A DNA stretch of 64,000 nt from Ideonella sp. (GTDB taxonomy: Bacteria; Pseudomonadota; Gammaproteobacteria; Burkholderiales; Burkholderiaceae_C): the NCBI GenBank assembly GCA_015075545.1, contig JABTUC010000002.1, positions 248,001 through 312,000 on the forward strand. The letters run 5' to 3'. The notes beneath the pieces are model-generated. The model saw only the letters and a program-made list of their open reading frames with translations. It had not been told where the DNA came from and searched no databases. Positions 36,765-45,000 of the stretch are shown here, piece by piece. A program made the translations under genes and the position numbers. The first letter of the stretch is position 1. Each line of letters starts with the position of its first letter.

Positions 36765-36815
36765 ACTAGACGATATGCCTTGAATGTTTCGTCGATCTGC
36801 CGATAATTGACCGCA

Positions 36816-37256
36816 ATGAGTACAGCCCGCGTCGACGCCACCGACAAGGATCTGCTGGCCCTGCTGCGCGAGAACGCGCGCGCACCGACGGCCGAGCTGG
36901 CACGCAGGCTGAAGCTGTCGCGCACCACGGTGCAGAGCCGGCTGTCGCGGCTGGAGCGCGAGCGCGTGATCGCGGGCTACGCGGTCAAGGTGAATCCGGA
37001 GACCGAGGCCGCCCACGTGCGTGCGCACGTCCTGATCACGCTCGAGCCGCGAAGATCCCCGGCGATCGAGACGGAGCTCAGACGTATCCCCGAACTGCGC
37101 ACGCTGCATTCGGTGAGCGGGCCGTTCGATCTGATCGCCGTCGTCGCGGCGCCGTCGATCGGCGAGCTCGATCGTCTGATCGACCGCATCGGGGCGCTCG
37201 ATGGCGTCGAGCGCACGCAATCGGCCATCGTGCTGTCGACCCGCATCGACCGCTGA
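36816..37256 (+). CDS. Lrp/AsnC-family transcriptional regulator
   Basis: A 146-residue regulator. Residues about 10-60 form the helix-turn-helix (DKDLLALLRENARAPTAELA, LKLSRTTVQSRLSRLE); residues about 70-140 form the RAM ligand-binding domain, with ALxTxG-like contacts poorly conserved but the beta-alpha-beta pattern HVRAHVLITLEP ... LRTLHSVSGPFDLIAVV present. It probably senses an amino acid (lysine is the best guess) and controls the divergent dehydrogenase gene, as Lrp-type regulators commonly do. ATG at 36816 is preferred; an upstream TTG at 36807 is possible. Confidence 0.92.
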   Translation: MSTARVDATDKDLLALLRENARAPTAELARRLKLSRTTVQSRLSRLERERVIAGYAVKVNPETEAAHVRAHVLITLEPRRSPAIETELRRIPELRTLHSVSGPFDLIAVVAAPSIGELDRLIDRIGALDGVERTQSAIVLSTRIDR

Positions 37257-37492
37257 GGTGCCCGTCCTCTAGCTCCGACGTGCAGCGGACAGCCGCCGCA
37301 ACTGACAAACGCTTGCAAACCTCGCCGCGATAGAGGCGGGCGACCAGCCGGCACCTTCGTGACAGGGCTCACGATGCGCGCACAACGTCGCCCTGAAAGC
37401 CGCCACGCCATCGCCGCCTGTCTTCAGTCCGCGCGCGCGGATGCCGATGTAGCCATCGGGTCGGCTCCCCTGCCGGCGCAGGAATGGTGGCC

Positions 37493-39193
37493 ATGGCGGC
37501 GCGGATTGCTGTCGATGACTTGCGTGTCGGAATGTTCGTTCATCTCGATCTGGGGTGGTGGGCGCATCCGTTCGCGCTGTCGAGTTTCCGGCTCGCGTCG
37601 GCCGAGCAGATCGCGACCATCCGCGGCCTCGGGCTGAAGCAGGTGCGTTGGAGCCCGGAGAAGAGCGTGCTCGACCCTGTCGCCGAGACTCGGGAGGCGG
37701 GCTCGGCTGCCAAGGCAGACCCGACGGCGGCGGCCCACATGGGCGCCGCCGATGTCCCGACAGCCGCCGCCCTGGCCGCCGGTGCGCTGAGCGCTGACAC
37801 GTCAGCCGCTGCGCAACCCATCGAACCATCCCTTGCCGCGGCAGCGCACGCCAATGCCGCGCCTGCCGATGAATCGCGCGCCGGCCTGCAGCAGCCCGTC
37901 GCGCGACGCGCCGATTCCCGGAGCAGCGATGATCCGGCGCTGGCCGGCCCACCGCAGAGCGGCTGGTCGGGCGAAGACCCGCCGCATGCCGGGTCGCACC
38001 GCGGCGAGTTGCCGCCCGTGGGCGCACCCGCCGCCGATGCATTGCTGCCTGTGCGGGCCCACGTGCCCCCTGGCGACGCGGCGGCACCTGCTGCGCAGCG
38101 CAGCGGCAAGGCACAGAACCGTCCGGCGCCGCCTCGCGCCCGCGACAGCGAGGCCGCGGCGGCATCGGAGCGGCGAGTGCACGAGCGGCGCGCACTGCTG
38201 GCGGCGCAACGCGAGGCCACCCGCGTGTGCCTGCGCCAGTACGGCGAGGCCGCCAAGTCACTGAAGACCGCGGTCGACAACGTGTTCAGCCAGCCCGAGG
38301 CGGCGCGCCAGGTCACCGAGGGGCTGACGCGTGCGTTGCTGGGCAAGATGATGGTCGACGGTGAGCTGTCGATCCGCGTGCTGGGCGAGGCGCGTACCGA
38401 CCGCGCGACCGCGCACGCCCTGAACGTGGCCCTGATCTCGATGCTGATGGGCCGCGTGTTCGGCTTCGGCGAGGACGAGATGCTCGACGTCGGCGCGGGC
38501 GCGCTGTTGCACGACGTGGGCAAGCTCGAGTTGCCCGAGCGGGCGCGCCACCCCGATGCCAGGACCGCACCGGCCGACCAGGCGCTGTACCGCGAGCACG
38601 TCGCGCGTGGGCTGGCGATCGGCCAGCGCATGGGTCTGAGCGCCGGCGCCCTGTTGGTGATCGGCCAGCACCACGAGATGGCCGACGGCTCGGGGTTCCC
38701 GAACCAGCTCAACGTCGACCGTCTGGCGGCGGCGGCGCGCATCGTGGCGCTGGTCAACCGCTTCGACAACCTGTGCGATCCGGCGCAGCCGGCGCAGGCC
38801 CTGACGCCGCACGAGGCGCTGTCGCTGATCTTCGCGCAGACGCGTGCGAAGTTCGACGCCTCGATGCTCAACGCGTTCATTCGCATGATGGGCGTCTATC
38901 CGCCGGGTTCGGTGGTGCAACTCACCGACGACCGCTATGCGCTGGTCACCAATGTCAACTCGACGCGCCCGCTGAAGCCGCGCGTGCTGGTGTACGACCC
39001 GCAGTGTCCGGCCGACGAGGCGCTGCAACTCGATCTCGAGCGGCATGGCGACCTTCGCATCCGGCGCAGCCTGCGCGCGGAACAACTGCCCGACGACGCG
39101 CTGCACTACTTGTCGCCGCAGCGGCGCGTGATCTACTTCTTCGAGCCGGCACACACGATCCGCTCGGACTTCGGTCAGGAGCTTGCTGCGTGA
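37493..39193 (+). CDS. HD-GYP domain cyclic-di-GMP phosphodiesterase
   Basis: A 566-residue cytosolic protein. Residues 1-60 carry the DUF3391 start (RIAVDDLRVGMFVHLDLGWW). About 60-225 is a long, Ala/Pro-rich, probably disordered linker. About 250-470 is the HD-GYP domain, with the HD pair at about 340 (LLHDVGKLELP) and the GYP loop at about 392 reading HHEMADGSGFP, so the canonical Tyr is Phe. The metal and loop residues needed for c-di-GMP hydrolysis are otherwise present. I choose ATG 37493, nine bases after AGGA; an in-frame ATG at 37484 is too close to it. A GTGA overlap couples it to the GGDEF-EAL gene, so both act on the same messenger. Confidence 0.9.
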   Translation: MAARIAVDDLRVGMFVHLDLGWWAHPFALSSFRLASAEQIATIRGLGLKQVRWSPEKSVLDPVAETREAGSAAKADPTAAAHMGAADVPTAAALAAGALSADTSAAAQPIEPSLAAAAHANAAPADESRAGLQQPVARRADSRSSDDPALAGPPQSGWSGEDPPHAGSHRGELPPVGAPAADALLPVRAHVPPGDAAAPAAQRSGKAQNRPAPPRARDSEAAAASERRVHERRALLAAQREATRVCLRQYGEAAKSLKTAVDNVFSQPEAARQVTEGLTRALLGKMMVDGELSIRVLGEARTDRATAHALNVALISMLMGRVFGFGEDEMLDVGAGALLHDVGKLELPERARHPDARTAPADQALYREHVARGLAIGQRMGLSAGALLVIGQHHEMADGSGFPNQLNVDRLAAAARIVALVNRFDNLCDPAQPAQALTPHEALSLIFAQTRAKFDASMLNAFIRMMGVYPPGSVVQLTDDRYALVTNVNSTRPLKPRVLVYDPQCPADEALQLDLERHGDLRIRRSLRAEQLPDDALHYLSPQRRVIYFFEPAHTIRSDFGQELAA

Positions 39194-41379
39194 GCATGCC
39201 GAGGCCGTTTCGAGGCGGCCCTCTCGTTGCACGCGCGGTGAAGGGCGCTCCGGCGAGTGCCGGTGATGCGCCGCGCGGTGACGGCCGGCCCCCGAGGGGT
39301 TCGGTCGCACTGGCAGCATGGCTGGCGATGATGCATGCGCTCGGCGACGCCGCCTGGATCGTCGATGCCGGCACGCTGAAGCTGGCCGGCATCAACCGTG
39401 CAGCCCTGGCGCTGCTGGGCTTCGGCGAAGCCGATGCGCATGCGATCGGCGCCTGCGCGCTGATCGGCACGCCCGAGGATGCCGCCTTCTGGGGCGAGGT
39501 GAAGGCCGGCCATGCCGGCGAGATCGATTCGCCTGCCGTGGCGCTGGCCGCCGACGGCCGGCTGTTGCACGTGCACCGGCGCATCTCGGCGCTGGCCGCG
39601 CGCGCCGGCGCGCGGCCGTCGCACTACCTGGTGGTGGTGCACGACCGCAGCGACGCCCTGCGCGAGCAACTCGAGCGCGAAACGCTGCTGGCCGAACTGC
39701 AGGCGACGCTCGAATCGACCGCCGACGGCATCCTGGTGACCGACCTGGCGGGGCGCATCCGCGCCTTCAACCAGCGCTTCGCGGCGATCTGGGCGCTGCC
39801 CAGGGACTTGTTGAAAGGCTCGCACGACGACGCGGTGTTCGACTGGATGCGCCGCAGCGTGGCCGACCCGCGCGAATACCAGCGCAAGCTCGCCGCCCTG
39901 CAGGAGTCGGTGCTGATGCGCGCCCAGCAGACGCTGCAGTTGCTGTCGGGCGCCACCCTCGAGCTGGTGACCCAGCCGCAGATCTGCCGTGGGCGGCCGA
40001 TCGGCCGCGTGTGGGCGTTTCGCGACCGCAGCGAGATCGTCGCCGCCGACCGCCGCATCGAGGCGTTGATCACCACCGATGCGCTCACCGGCCTGCCCAA
40101 CCGCCGCCACCTCGGCGATGCGATCGAGCTGGCGCAGGCGCACGCGCAGCGCGACGGTACCGGTTTCGCGCTGCTGCTGCTCGACCTCGATCGCTTCAAG
40201 CAGATCAACGACAGCCTGGGCAGCGATATCGGCGACCGCGTGCTGATCGAGGTCGGCGAGCGCGTCAAGACCTGCCTGCGCCAGGGCGATCTGCTGTCGC
40301 GCGTCGGCGGCGACCAGTTCGCGCTGCTGGTGCACGGCGTCGACCAGCGCGGCGCCGAGAGCGCGGCGGCACGTGTGCTCGATGTCACCGGCCGCGGCTA
40401 CGCGCTCGAGGGCCACCAGTTCACGCTCACCTGCAGCATCGGCATCGCGCTGTTCCCCGGTGACGGCGGAGAGGGCAGCGAGTTGATCCGGCACGCCGAA
40501 ACGGCGATGCAGCGCGCCAAGCAAGGCGGCCGCGCGGCATTCCGCTTTCATCAGCCGAGCCATGACGCCGATCTGCGGGCACGCATGCGGCTGGAGCACG
40601 CGATGCGCCAGGCGCTCACCGCGCAGCGGTTTCGCGTCGCGTATCAGCCGCAGTTCGACATCGCGAGCGACGCCATCGTCGGCGCCGAGGCACTGCTGCG
40701 CTGGCGCGACCCCGAGCTGGGCGAGGTGGCACCGGCGCAGTTCATCGCGGTGGCCGAGGAATCGGGTTTCATCATCGCGCTGGGCGACTGGGTGCTCGCC
40801 CAGGCGGTGCGCCAAGCCGCCGCCTGGCGCAGCCAGGGCATGCCGTTGAAGATCGCGGTCAACGTGTCGGCGCTGCAGTTCCAGCAGGCCGATTTCGTCG
40901 ATCGCGTGGCGCAGGCCCTGCGCGGCGCCGATCTGCCCGGCGCGCTGCTCGAACTCGAGCTGACCGAGTCGATCCTGGTGCGTGACGCGAGCGAGGCGCT
41001 GCAGCGGCTGTATGCCCTGTCGCAGCTCGGGGTGAAGCTGGCGATCGACGATTTCGGCACCGGCTACTCGAGCCTGGCCTACCTGAAGCGCTTCCCGATC
41101 GAGAAGCTGAAGATCGACAAGAGCTTCATTCGCAATCTGCCCGCCGACGACAGCGACGCAGCGATCGTGCGCGCGGTGATCCAGCTCGCGCGCGCGCTGA
41201 ACCTGCGCGTCAATGCCGAAGGCGTCGAGACCGAAGCGCAGCGCCGCATGCTCGCCGAAGTGGGCTGCGACGAACTGCAGGGCTTTCTGTTCGCCCCGGC
41301 GCTCGACGCCTTCAGCTTCGAGCAGCGCCTGCGCAACCAGGCGGCGCCCGGGCGCCACCTGCGCGTCGTCGCGCGCTGA
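39190..41379 (+). CDS. PAS-GGDEF-EAL cyclic-di-GMP regulatory protein
   Basis: A 729-residue protein with two PAS-like sensor regions (about 40-160 and 170-290), a GGDEF domain and an EAL domain. The GGDEF signature at about residue 373 is GGDQF, with the fourth residue changed from Glu to Gln, which would probably weaken cyclase activity; the RxxD inhibitory site (RQGD) five residues before it is intact. The EAL domain looks fully active: AEALLRW, the Asn of NVSALQFQ, ELTESIL, IDDFGTGYSSL, KIDKSFI and EGVET all match. No membrane segment is evident. GTG 39190 overlaps the upstream stop (GTGA) and has AGGAG eight bases before it; ATG 39196 is the alternative. Confidence 0.93.
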   Translation: MSMPRPFRGGPLVARAVKGAPASAGDAPRGDGRPPRGSVALAAWLAMMHALGDAAWIVDAGTLKLAGINRAALALLGFGEADAHAIGACALIGTPEDAAFWGEVKAGHAGEIDSPAVALAADGRLLHVHRRISALAARAGARPSHYLVVVHDRSDALREQLERETLLAELQATLESTADGILVTDLAGRIRAFNQRFAAIWALPRDLLKGSHDDAVFDWMRRSVADPREYQRKLAALQESVLMRAQQTLQLLSGATLELVTQPQICRGRPIGRVWAFRDRSEIVAADRRIEALITTDALTGLPNRRHLGDAIELAQAHAQRDGTGFALLLLDLDRFKQINDSLGSDIGDRVLIEVGERVKTCLRQGDLLSRVGGDQFALLVHGVDQRGAESAAARVLDVTGRGYALEGHQFTLTCSIGIALFPGDGGEGSELIRHAETAMQRAKQGGRAAFRFHQPSHDADLRARMRLEHAMRQALTAQRFRVAYQPQFDIASDAIVGAEALLRWRDPELGEVAPAQFIAVAEESGFIIALGDWVLAQAVRQAAAWRSQGMPLKIAVNVSALQFQQADFVDRVAQALRGADLPGALLELELTESILVRDASEALQRLYALSQLGVKLAIDDFGTGYSSLAYLKRFPIEKLKIDKSFIRNLPADDSDAAIVRAVIQLARALNLRVNAEGVETEAQRRMLAEVGCDELQGFLFAPALDAFSFEQRLRNQAAPGRHLRVVAR

Positions 41380-41394
41380 GGCCCGCCTCGCGCG

Positions 41395-41434
41395 GGGCTA
41401 CTGTAGAGCCCCGATGGCGGGGCCCCATTTTTTC
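41395..41434 (+). terminator. Probable terminator after the c-di-GMP gene pair
   Basis: Two mutually exclusive hairpins overlap here: GGGGCT (41395-41400) with AGCCCC (41408-41413), and GCCCCG (41409-41414) with CGGGGC (41419-41424). The second is followed, after four bases, by six T at 41429-41434. The T run supports termination; the alternative folds are noted as unusual. Confidence 0.6.
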
Positions 41435-41472
41435 CTTACAGTCATGGCACGAGCAGCGTCCGCCCTGTGGCC

Positions 41473-42714
41473 ATGAACCCCCTCGAGAGCCTGATCGAAC
41501 GCAAGGTTGCCAGCCTGGCCGGCGCCGCGGTGGTGCTGCCCGGCGGCCGCCGGATCGGCCCTGCGCAGGCGAGCGTGACGCTGACCCTGCGCGAGCTGCC
41601 CCCCCTGGCTCACATGGCGGCCGGCCAGGTCGGTCTGCTGGCGGGCGACTATGTCGAAGACCGGCTGCAGATCGACGGCCGCATGCGCGATGTGATGGCG
41701 GTGGCCGCGCAGATGATTCCGTCGGACCCCACCGCCGGCCGCGGCAGCTCGTGGTGGCGCTCGCTGCTGCGCAATGCCAAGTCGGTCGGGCACCACAGCG
41801 CCGCGGCCGACGCGCGCCAGATCCAGTTCCACTACGACGTATCGGACGATTTCTATGCGCTGTGGCTCGATCCGCGGCGCGTCTACTCGTGTGCCTATTT
41901 CCGCGATGCCGCGATGCCGCTGGCGCAGGCGCAGGAGGCCAAGCTCGATCACGTGTGCTGCAAGCTGATGCTGCGCCAGGGCGAGCGCTTCCTCGACATC
42001 GGTGCCGGCTGGGGCGGCCTGCTGCTGTGGGCGGCCGAGCACTACGGCGTCCACGCCACCGGCATCACGTTGTCGAAGAACCAGCACGCGCACGTCAACC
42101 GCCTGATCGCCGAGCGCGGCCTGCAGGGCCGAGTGCAGGTGCAGTTGCTCGACTACCGCGCGCTGCCCGAGGATGCGCCGTGGGACAAGATCGCCTCGAT
42201 TGGCATGTTCGAGCACGTCGGCCGCGCGATGCTGCCGGCGTACTTCGCCAAGATCTATCGCCTGCTCAAGCCGGGCGGGCTGCTGATGAACCACGGCATC
42301 ACCGCCGGCGGCACGCGCAATGCGCAACTCGGCGCCGGCATCGGCGAGTTCATCGAGCGCTACATCTTCCCTGGCGGCGAACTGCTGCATCTATCGCACG
42401 CGCTGCGCGAGATGGCCGACGCCGGCCTCGAGGTGCTCGATGTCGAGAACCTGCGGCCGCACTATGCGCGCACGCTGTGGGCGTGGTCCGACGCGCTGGA
42501 GTCGCGCCTCGCGCATGCCGCCGAGGTGGCGGGCGATCGCGTCGTGCGCGCGTACCGGCTGTACCTCGCCGGCTCGGCGATGAGCTTCGAGCGCGGCTGG
42601 ATCTCGCTGCACCAGACGCTGGCCGCGCGGCCGAGCGGCAACATCGACGACGGCCCGATGCGCGGCGCGCAGTCGGCGTTTCCGTTCCAGCGCAGCTACA
42701 TGTACAACGATTGA
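41473..42714 (+). CDS. Cyclopropane-fatty-acyl-phospholipid synthase-family methyltransferase
   Basis: A 413-residue SAM-dependent enzyme of the CFA synthase family, which adds a methylene bridge to double bonds of membrane phospholipid acyl chains. The SAM motif is LDIGAGWGGLLLW at about residues 175-187, preceded by QFHYDVSDDFYALWLDP and YSCAYFRD, and followed by GITLSKNQHAHV and IASIGMFEHVG (motif II, E and H of the active site). The N-terminal domain (residues 1-110) is typical. Ends YND without the long tail of some mycobacterial homologues. ATG 41473 chosen; GTG 41467 is two codons upstream. Substrate may be a phospholipid or a different lipid. Confidence 0.9.
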   Translation: MNPLESLIERKVASLAGAAVVLPGGRRIGPAQASVTLTLRELPPLAHMAAGQVGLLAGDYVEDRLQIDGRMRDVMAVAAQMIPSDPTAGRGSSWWRSLLRNAKSVGHHSAAADARQIQFHYDVSDDFYALWLDPRRVYSCAYFRDAAMPLAQAQEAKLDHVCCKLMLRQGERFLDIGAGWGGLLLWAAEHYGVHATGITLSKNQHAHVNRLIAERGLQGRVQVQLLDYRALPEDAPWDKIASIGMFEHVGRAMLPAYFAKIYRLLKPGGLLMNHGITAGGTRNAQLGAGIGEFIERYIFPGGELLHLSHALREMADAGLEVLDVENLRPHYARTLWAWSDALESRLAHAAEVAGDRVVRAYRLYLAGSAMSFERGWISLHQTLAARPSGNIDDGPMRGAQSAFPFQRSYMYND

Positions 42715-42726
42715 CGGCGGCACCCG

Positions 42727-43017
42727 ATGATCTACAAGTTCAAGAGCAAGGCCACCGGCGACGTCATCATGCTGCAGCCGCATGGCGAGCTGCTGTTGCG
42801 TCTGCTCGGCCGCGAACCGGCACCCAAGGGCATCATCGAGGTTGCCGACATGCCGGCCGCGCTGCAGGCGTTGCAGCAGGCCGCCGCGCAGGCGCAGGCA
42901 CCAGCAGCCGACAGCGACGGCGAGCGCGGCGTCGGCCTGAAGCAGCGGGTGTGGCCGATGGTCGAGATGATCAAGCGCGCACTCGACGCCGGCGAGCCGA
43001 TCGTCTGGGGCGTGTAG
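42727..43017 (+). CDS. DUF1840 family protein
   Basis: A 96-residue soluble protein of unknown function. It begins MIYKFKSKATGDVIMLQPHG and has the middle LLRLLGREPAPKGIIEVADMPAALQAL and the ending LKQRVWPMVEMIKRALDAGEPIVWGV, all characteristic of DUF1840, a family found in Burkholderiales and some gammaproteobacteria. A short Ala/Gln-rich linker lies at about residues 50-65. It starts 12 bases after the methyltransferase gene and is probably co-transcribed with it. No cysteine or metal-binding motif is visible, and no function can be inferred. Confidence 0.85.
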   Translation: MIYKFKSKATGDVIMLQPHGELLLRLLGREPAPKGIIEVADMPAALQALQQAAAQAQAPAADSDGERGVGLKQRVWPMVEMIKRALDAGEPIVWGV

Positions 43018-43045
43018 CGGCAACCACCACCAAACGAGGACCGCG

Positions 43046-43678
43046 ATGAAGCTGTGGAGCGACAGTTGGAGCAACGGCGAGGCGATCCCGGCGCGCTACG
43101 CCGCCGGCAGGATCGAAGCGGCAGGTGGCGTCGGCTTCTCCGACAACGTCAATCCGCATCTGGCGTGGAGCGAGCTGCCCGCGGGCACCAAGTCGCTGGT
43201 GCTGATCTGCCACGACTTCGACGTGCCGAGCAAGCCCGACGACGTCAACAAGCCCGACCGCGAGATCCCCGCCGACCTGCCGCGGGTCGACTTCTTCCAC
43301 TGGGTGATGGTCGACATCGCGCCGGCACTGGGCGCCATCGGCGAAGGCCAGTTCAGCCGTGGCTTCACCGCGCGCGGCAAACCGGGGCCGGCCGCCGGCC
43401 AGGGCGCCCGGCACGGCCTGAACGACTACACCGGCTGGTTCGCCGCCGACCCGCAGATGGCTGGCCAGTACTTCGGCTACGACGGCCCGTTTCCGCCGTT
43501 CAACGACTCGCTGGTGCACCACTACGTGTTCACGCTGTACGCGGTGTCGGTGGACCGCCTGGCGGTCGATGGCGCCTTCACCGGCGCGCAGGTGCGCGAG
43601 GCCCTGGCGGGCAAGGTGCTGGCCGAGGCCACGCTGTCGGGCACTTACACGCTCAACCGGCGGCTCGCGCGCGCCTGA
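43046..43678 (+). CDS. YbhB/YbcL-family (PEBP-like) protein
   Basis: A 210-residue protein of the phosphatidylethanolamine-binding protein family. It shows the bacterial PEBP core NPHLAWSELPAGTKSLVLICHDFDVP, DFFHWVMVDIAP and the ligand-site segment DYTGWFAADPQMAGQYFGYDGPFPP, with YVFTLYAV near the C-terminus. No signal peptide is visible, so it is probably cytosolic. The family binds small anionic ligands, but bacterial roles are mostly unknown. An AACGAGGA ribosome site precedes the ATG. It lies 28 bases after DUF1840 and 18 bases before the phosphatase gene, as part of a compact plus-strand run. Confidence 0.85.
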   Translation: MKLWSDSWSNGEAIPARYAAGRIEAAGGVGFSDNVNPHLAWSELPAGTKSLVLICHDFDVPSKPDDVNKPDREIPADLPRVDFFHWVMVDIAPALGAIGEGQFSRGFTARGKPGPAAGQGARHGLNDYTGWFAADPQMAGQYFGYDGPFPPFNDSLVHHYVFTLYAVSVDRLAVDGAFTGAQVREALAGKVLAEATLSGTYTLNRRLARA

Positions 43679-43696
43679 ATCGCCTGGGGGGCGGCT

Positions 43697-44338
43697 TTGC
43701 GAGAAGCCACCCGCATCATCGCGATCCGACACGGGCAGACCGCCTGGAATGCGGAGCAGCGCATGCAGGGTCAGCTCGACACCGTGCTCGACGCCAAGGG
43801 GCGGTGGCAGGCGCAGCAGCTCGCGCAGGCGCTGGCGCACGAAGCGGTCGATGCCATCGTCGCCAGCGATCTCTCGCGTGCGCTGGCCACCGCGGCGCCG
43901 CTGGCCGACGCCAGGGGGTTGCGCGTACAGCGCGAGCCGGGGCTGCGCGAGCGCTGCTTCGGCGTGTTCGAAGGTTTCACCTACGCCGACATCGAGCGCC
44001 ACTGGCCCGACGACGTGGCGCGCTGGCGCGCGCGCGACCCGTCGGCCGCGCCGCCGCGCGGCGAGCGTCTCGGCGCGTTCTACGAGCGCTGCCTGGCGGT
44101 GGCCGACCGGCTCGCGCTCCGCTACGCCGGCCGCTCGGTGATCTGGGTCACGCACGGCGGCGTGCTCGATTGCCTGCATCGTGCCGCCTCGCGCGTGGCG
44201 CTCGACGCACCACGCACCTGGACGTTGGACAACGCGTCGGTCAATCGCCTGCTGCACGGCGACCTGGGCCTGATGCTGGTGGGCTGGGGCGACGTCGGAC
44301 ACCTCAGCACGCCCACCGTCGACACCCGCGAAGCGTGA
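43697..44338 (+). CDS. Histidine phosphatase (phosphoglycerate mutase-like)
   Basis: A 213-residue cytosolic enzyme of the histidine phosphatase superfamily. The catalytic motif is IIAIRHGQTAWNAEQRMQG (phosphohistidine at about residue 11) and the second catalytic His is in WVTHGGVLDCLHRAA. The short length and lack of the mutase-specific insertion point to a phosphatase of the GpmB/CobC type rather than a phosphoglycerate mutase. No ATG or GTG is available near the conserved N-terminus; TTG 43697 after a G-rich stretch is the likely start. Last gene before the 212-base gap in front of the pilus operon. Substrate unknown. Confidence 0.88.
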   Translation: MREATRIIAIRHGQTAWNAEQRMQGQLDTVLDAKGRWQAQQLAQALAHEAVDAIVASDLSRALATAAPLADARGLRVQREPGLRERCFGVFEGFTYADIERHWPDDVARWRARDPSAAPPRGERLGAFYERCLAVADRLALRYAGRSVIWVTHGGVLDCLHRAASRVALDAPRTWTLDNASVNRLLHGDLGLMLVGWGDVGHLSTPTVDTREA

Positions 44339-44476
44339 TTCGCTGACGCTGCGACGAGCGGTCGCACGTCGCTGACGGGCGGCATCGCCCGAACCGCTAC
44401 ACGGAGCACACCGACCCGAATCCACGCGGGCGGGTGCCAACTTGTTCCGCCTTCGGGCCCCGGGACTCGGGGTTGT

Positions 44477-44488
44477 GAACAGATGTTC
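44477..44488. promoter_or_regulatory. Inverted repeat upstream of the pilus operon
   Basis: GAACA-GA-TGTTC is a perfect 5-2-5 palindrome, 63-74 bases before the pilin start, embedded in TTGTGAACAGATGTTCGTGT. The TGTGA half-site is CRP/Vfr-like, but the other half does not match TCACA. The remaining 200 bases upstream of the operon show no convincing -24/-12 (sigma-54) site. Confidence 0.3.
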
Positions 44489-44550
44489 GTGTGTGCGGCT
44501 GCCTAAGCTGATTGCGAACACACGCGGATTCGCGAGACAGGACCGACAGC

Positions 44551-45000
44551 ATGCGAGCGCACCGAAGCAACCTTTCGAGCACCGAGGCGGGATTCACGCT
44601 GATCGAAGTGATGATCACCGTGGTCATCGTGGCCATCCTGGCGATGGTGGCGGTGCCCTCGTACCGCGACTACGTCACGCGCGGCAACATCCCGGAGGCG
44701 ACGTCGCGCCTGGCCAGCAAGCAGGTGCAGATGGAGCAGTTCTTCCAGGACAACCGCACCTACGTCGGCGGCGGTGCCTGCGCCGCGGATACGACGGCGA
44801 GCAAGTACTTCGACTTCACCTGCGGGGCCACACCCACCGCCGTCGGCTACACCCTCACCGCCACCGGCAAGGGCGCGATGACGGGCTTCGTCTACACGAT
44901 CAACCAGACGGGGGCGAAGACCTCGGCCATCACGACGACGGGCTGGTCGAACCCCTCGCCCAACAGCTGCTGGGCCACGCGCAAGGACGGATCATGCTGA
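44551..45000 (+). CDS. pilE: Type IV pilin PilE (PilA-like)
   Basis: A 149-residue prepilin with a 14-residue leader and the PilD cleavage site AG-FTLIEVMITVVIVAILAM (cut after G14; mature Phe1, Glu5 present). The rest is the usual N-terminal helix and a globular head with ASRLASKQVQMEQFFQDNRTYVG, the common type IVa pattern, and three cysteines (two near residues 74 and 91 and one at the C-terminus). It is the first gene of the operon, whereas in Pseudomonas pilE lies last. It could be the main fibre subunit or a priming minor pilin. ATG 44551 with AGGA upstream. The ATGCTGA overlap links it to fimT. Confidence 0.88.
   Translation: MRAHRSNLSSTEAGFTLIEVMITVVIVAILAMVAVPSYRDYVTRGNIPEATSRLASKQVQMEQFFQDNRTYVGGGACAADTTASKYFDFTCGATPTAVGYTLTATGKGAMTGFVYTINQTGAKTSAITTTGWSNPSPNSCWATRKDGSC

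Noticed and set aside
44339-44550. Sigma-54 promoter for the pilus operon
   Set aside because: No GG-N10-GC element with the right spacing was found.
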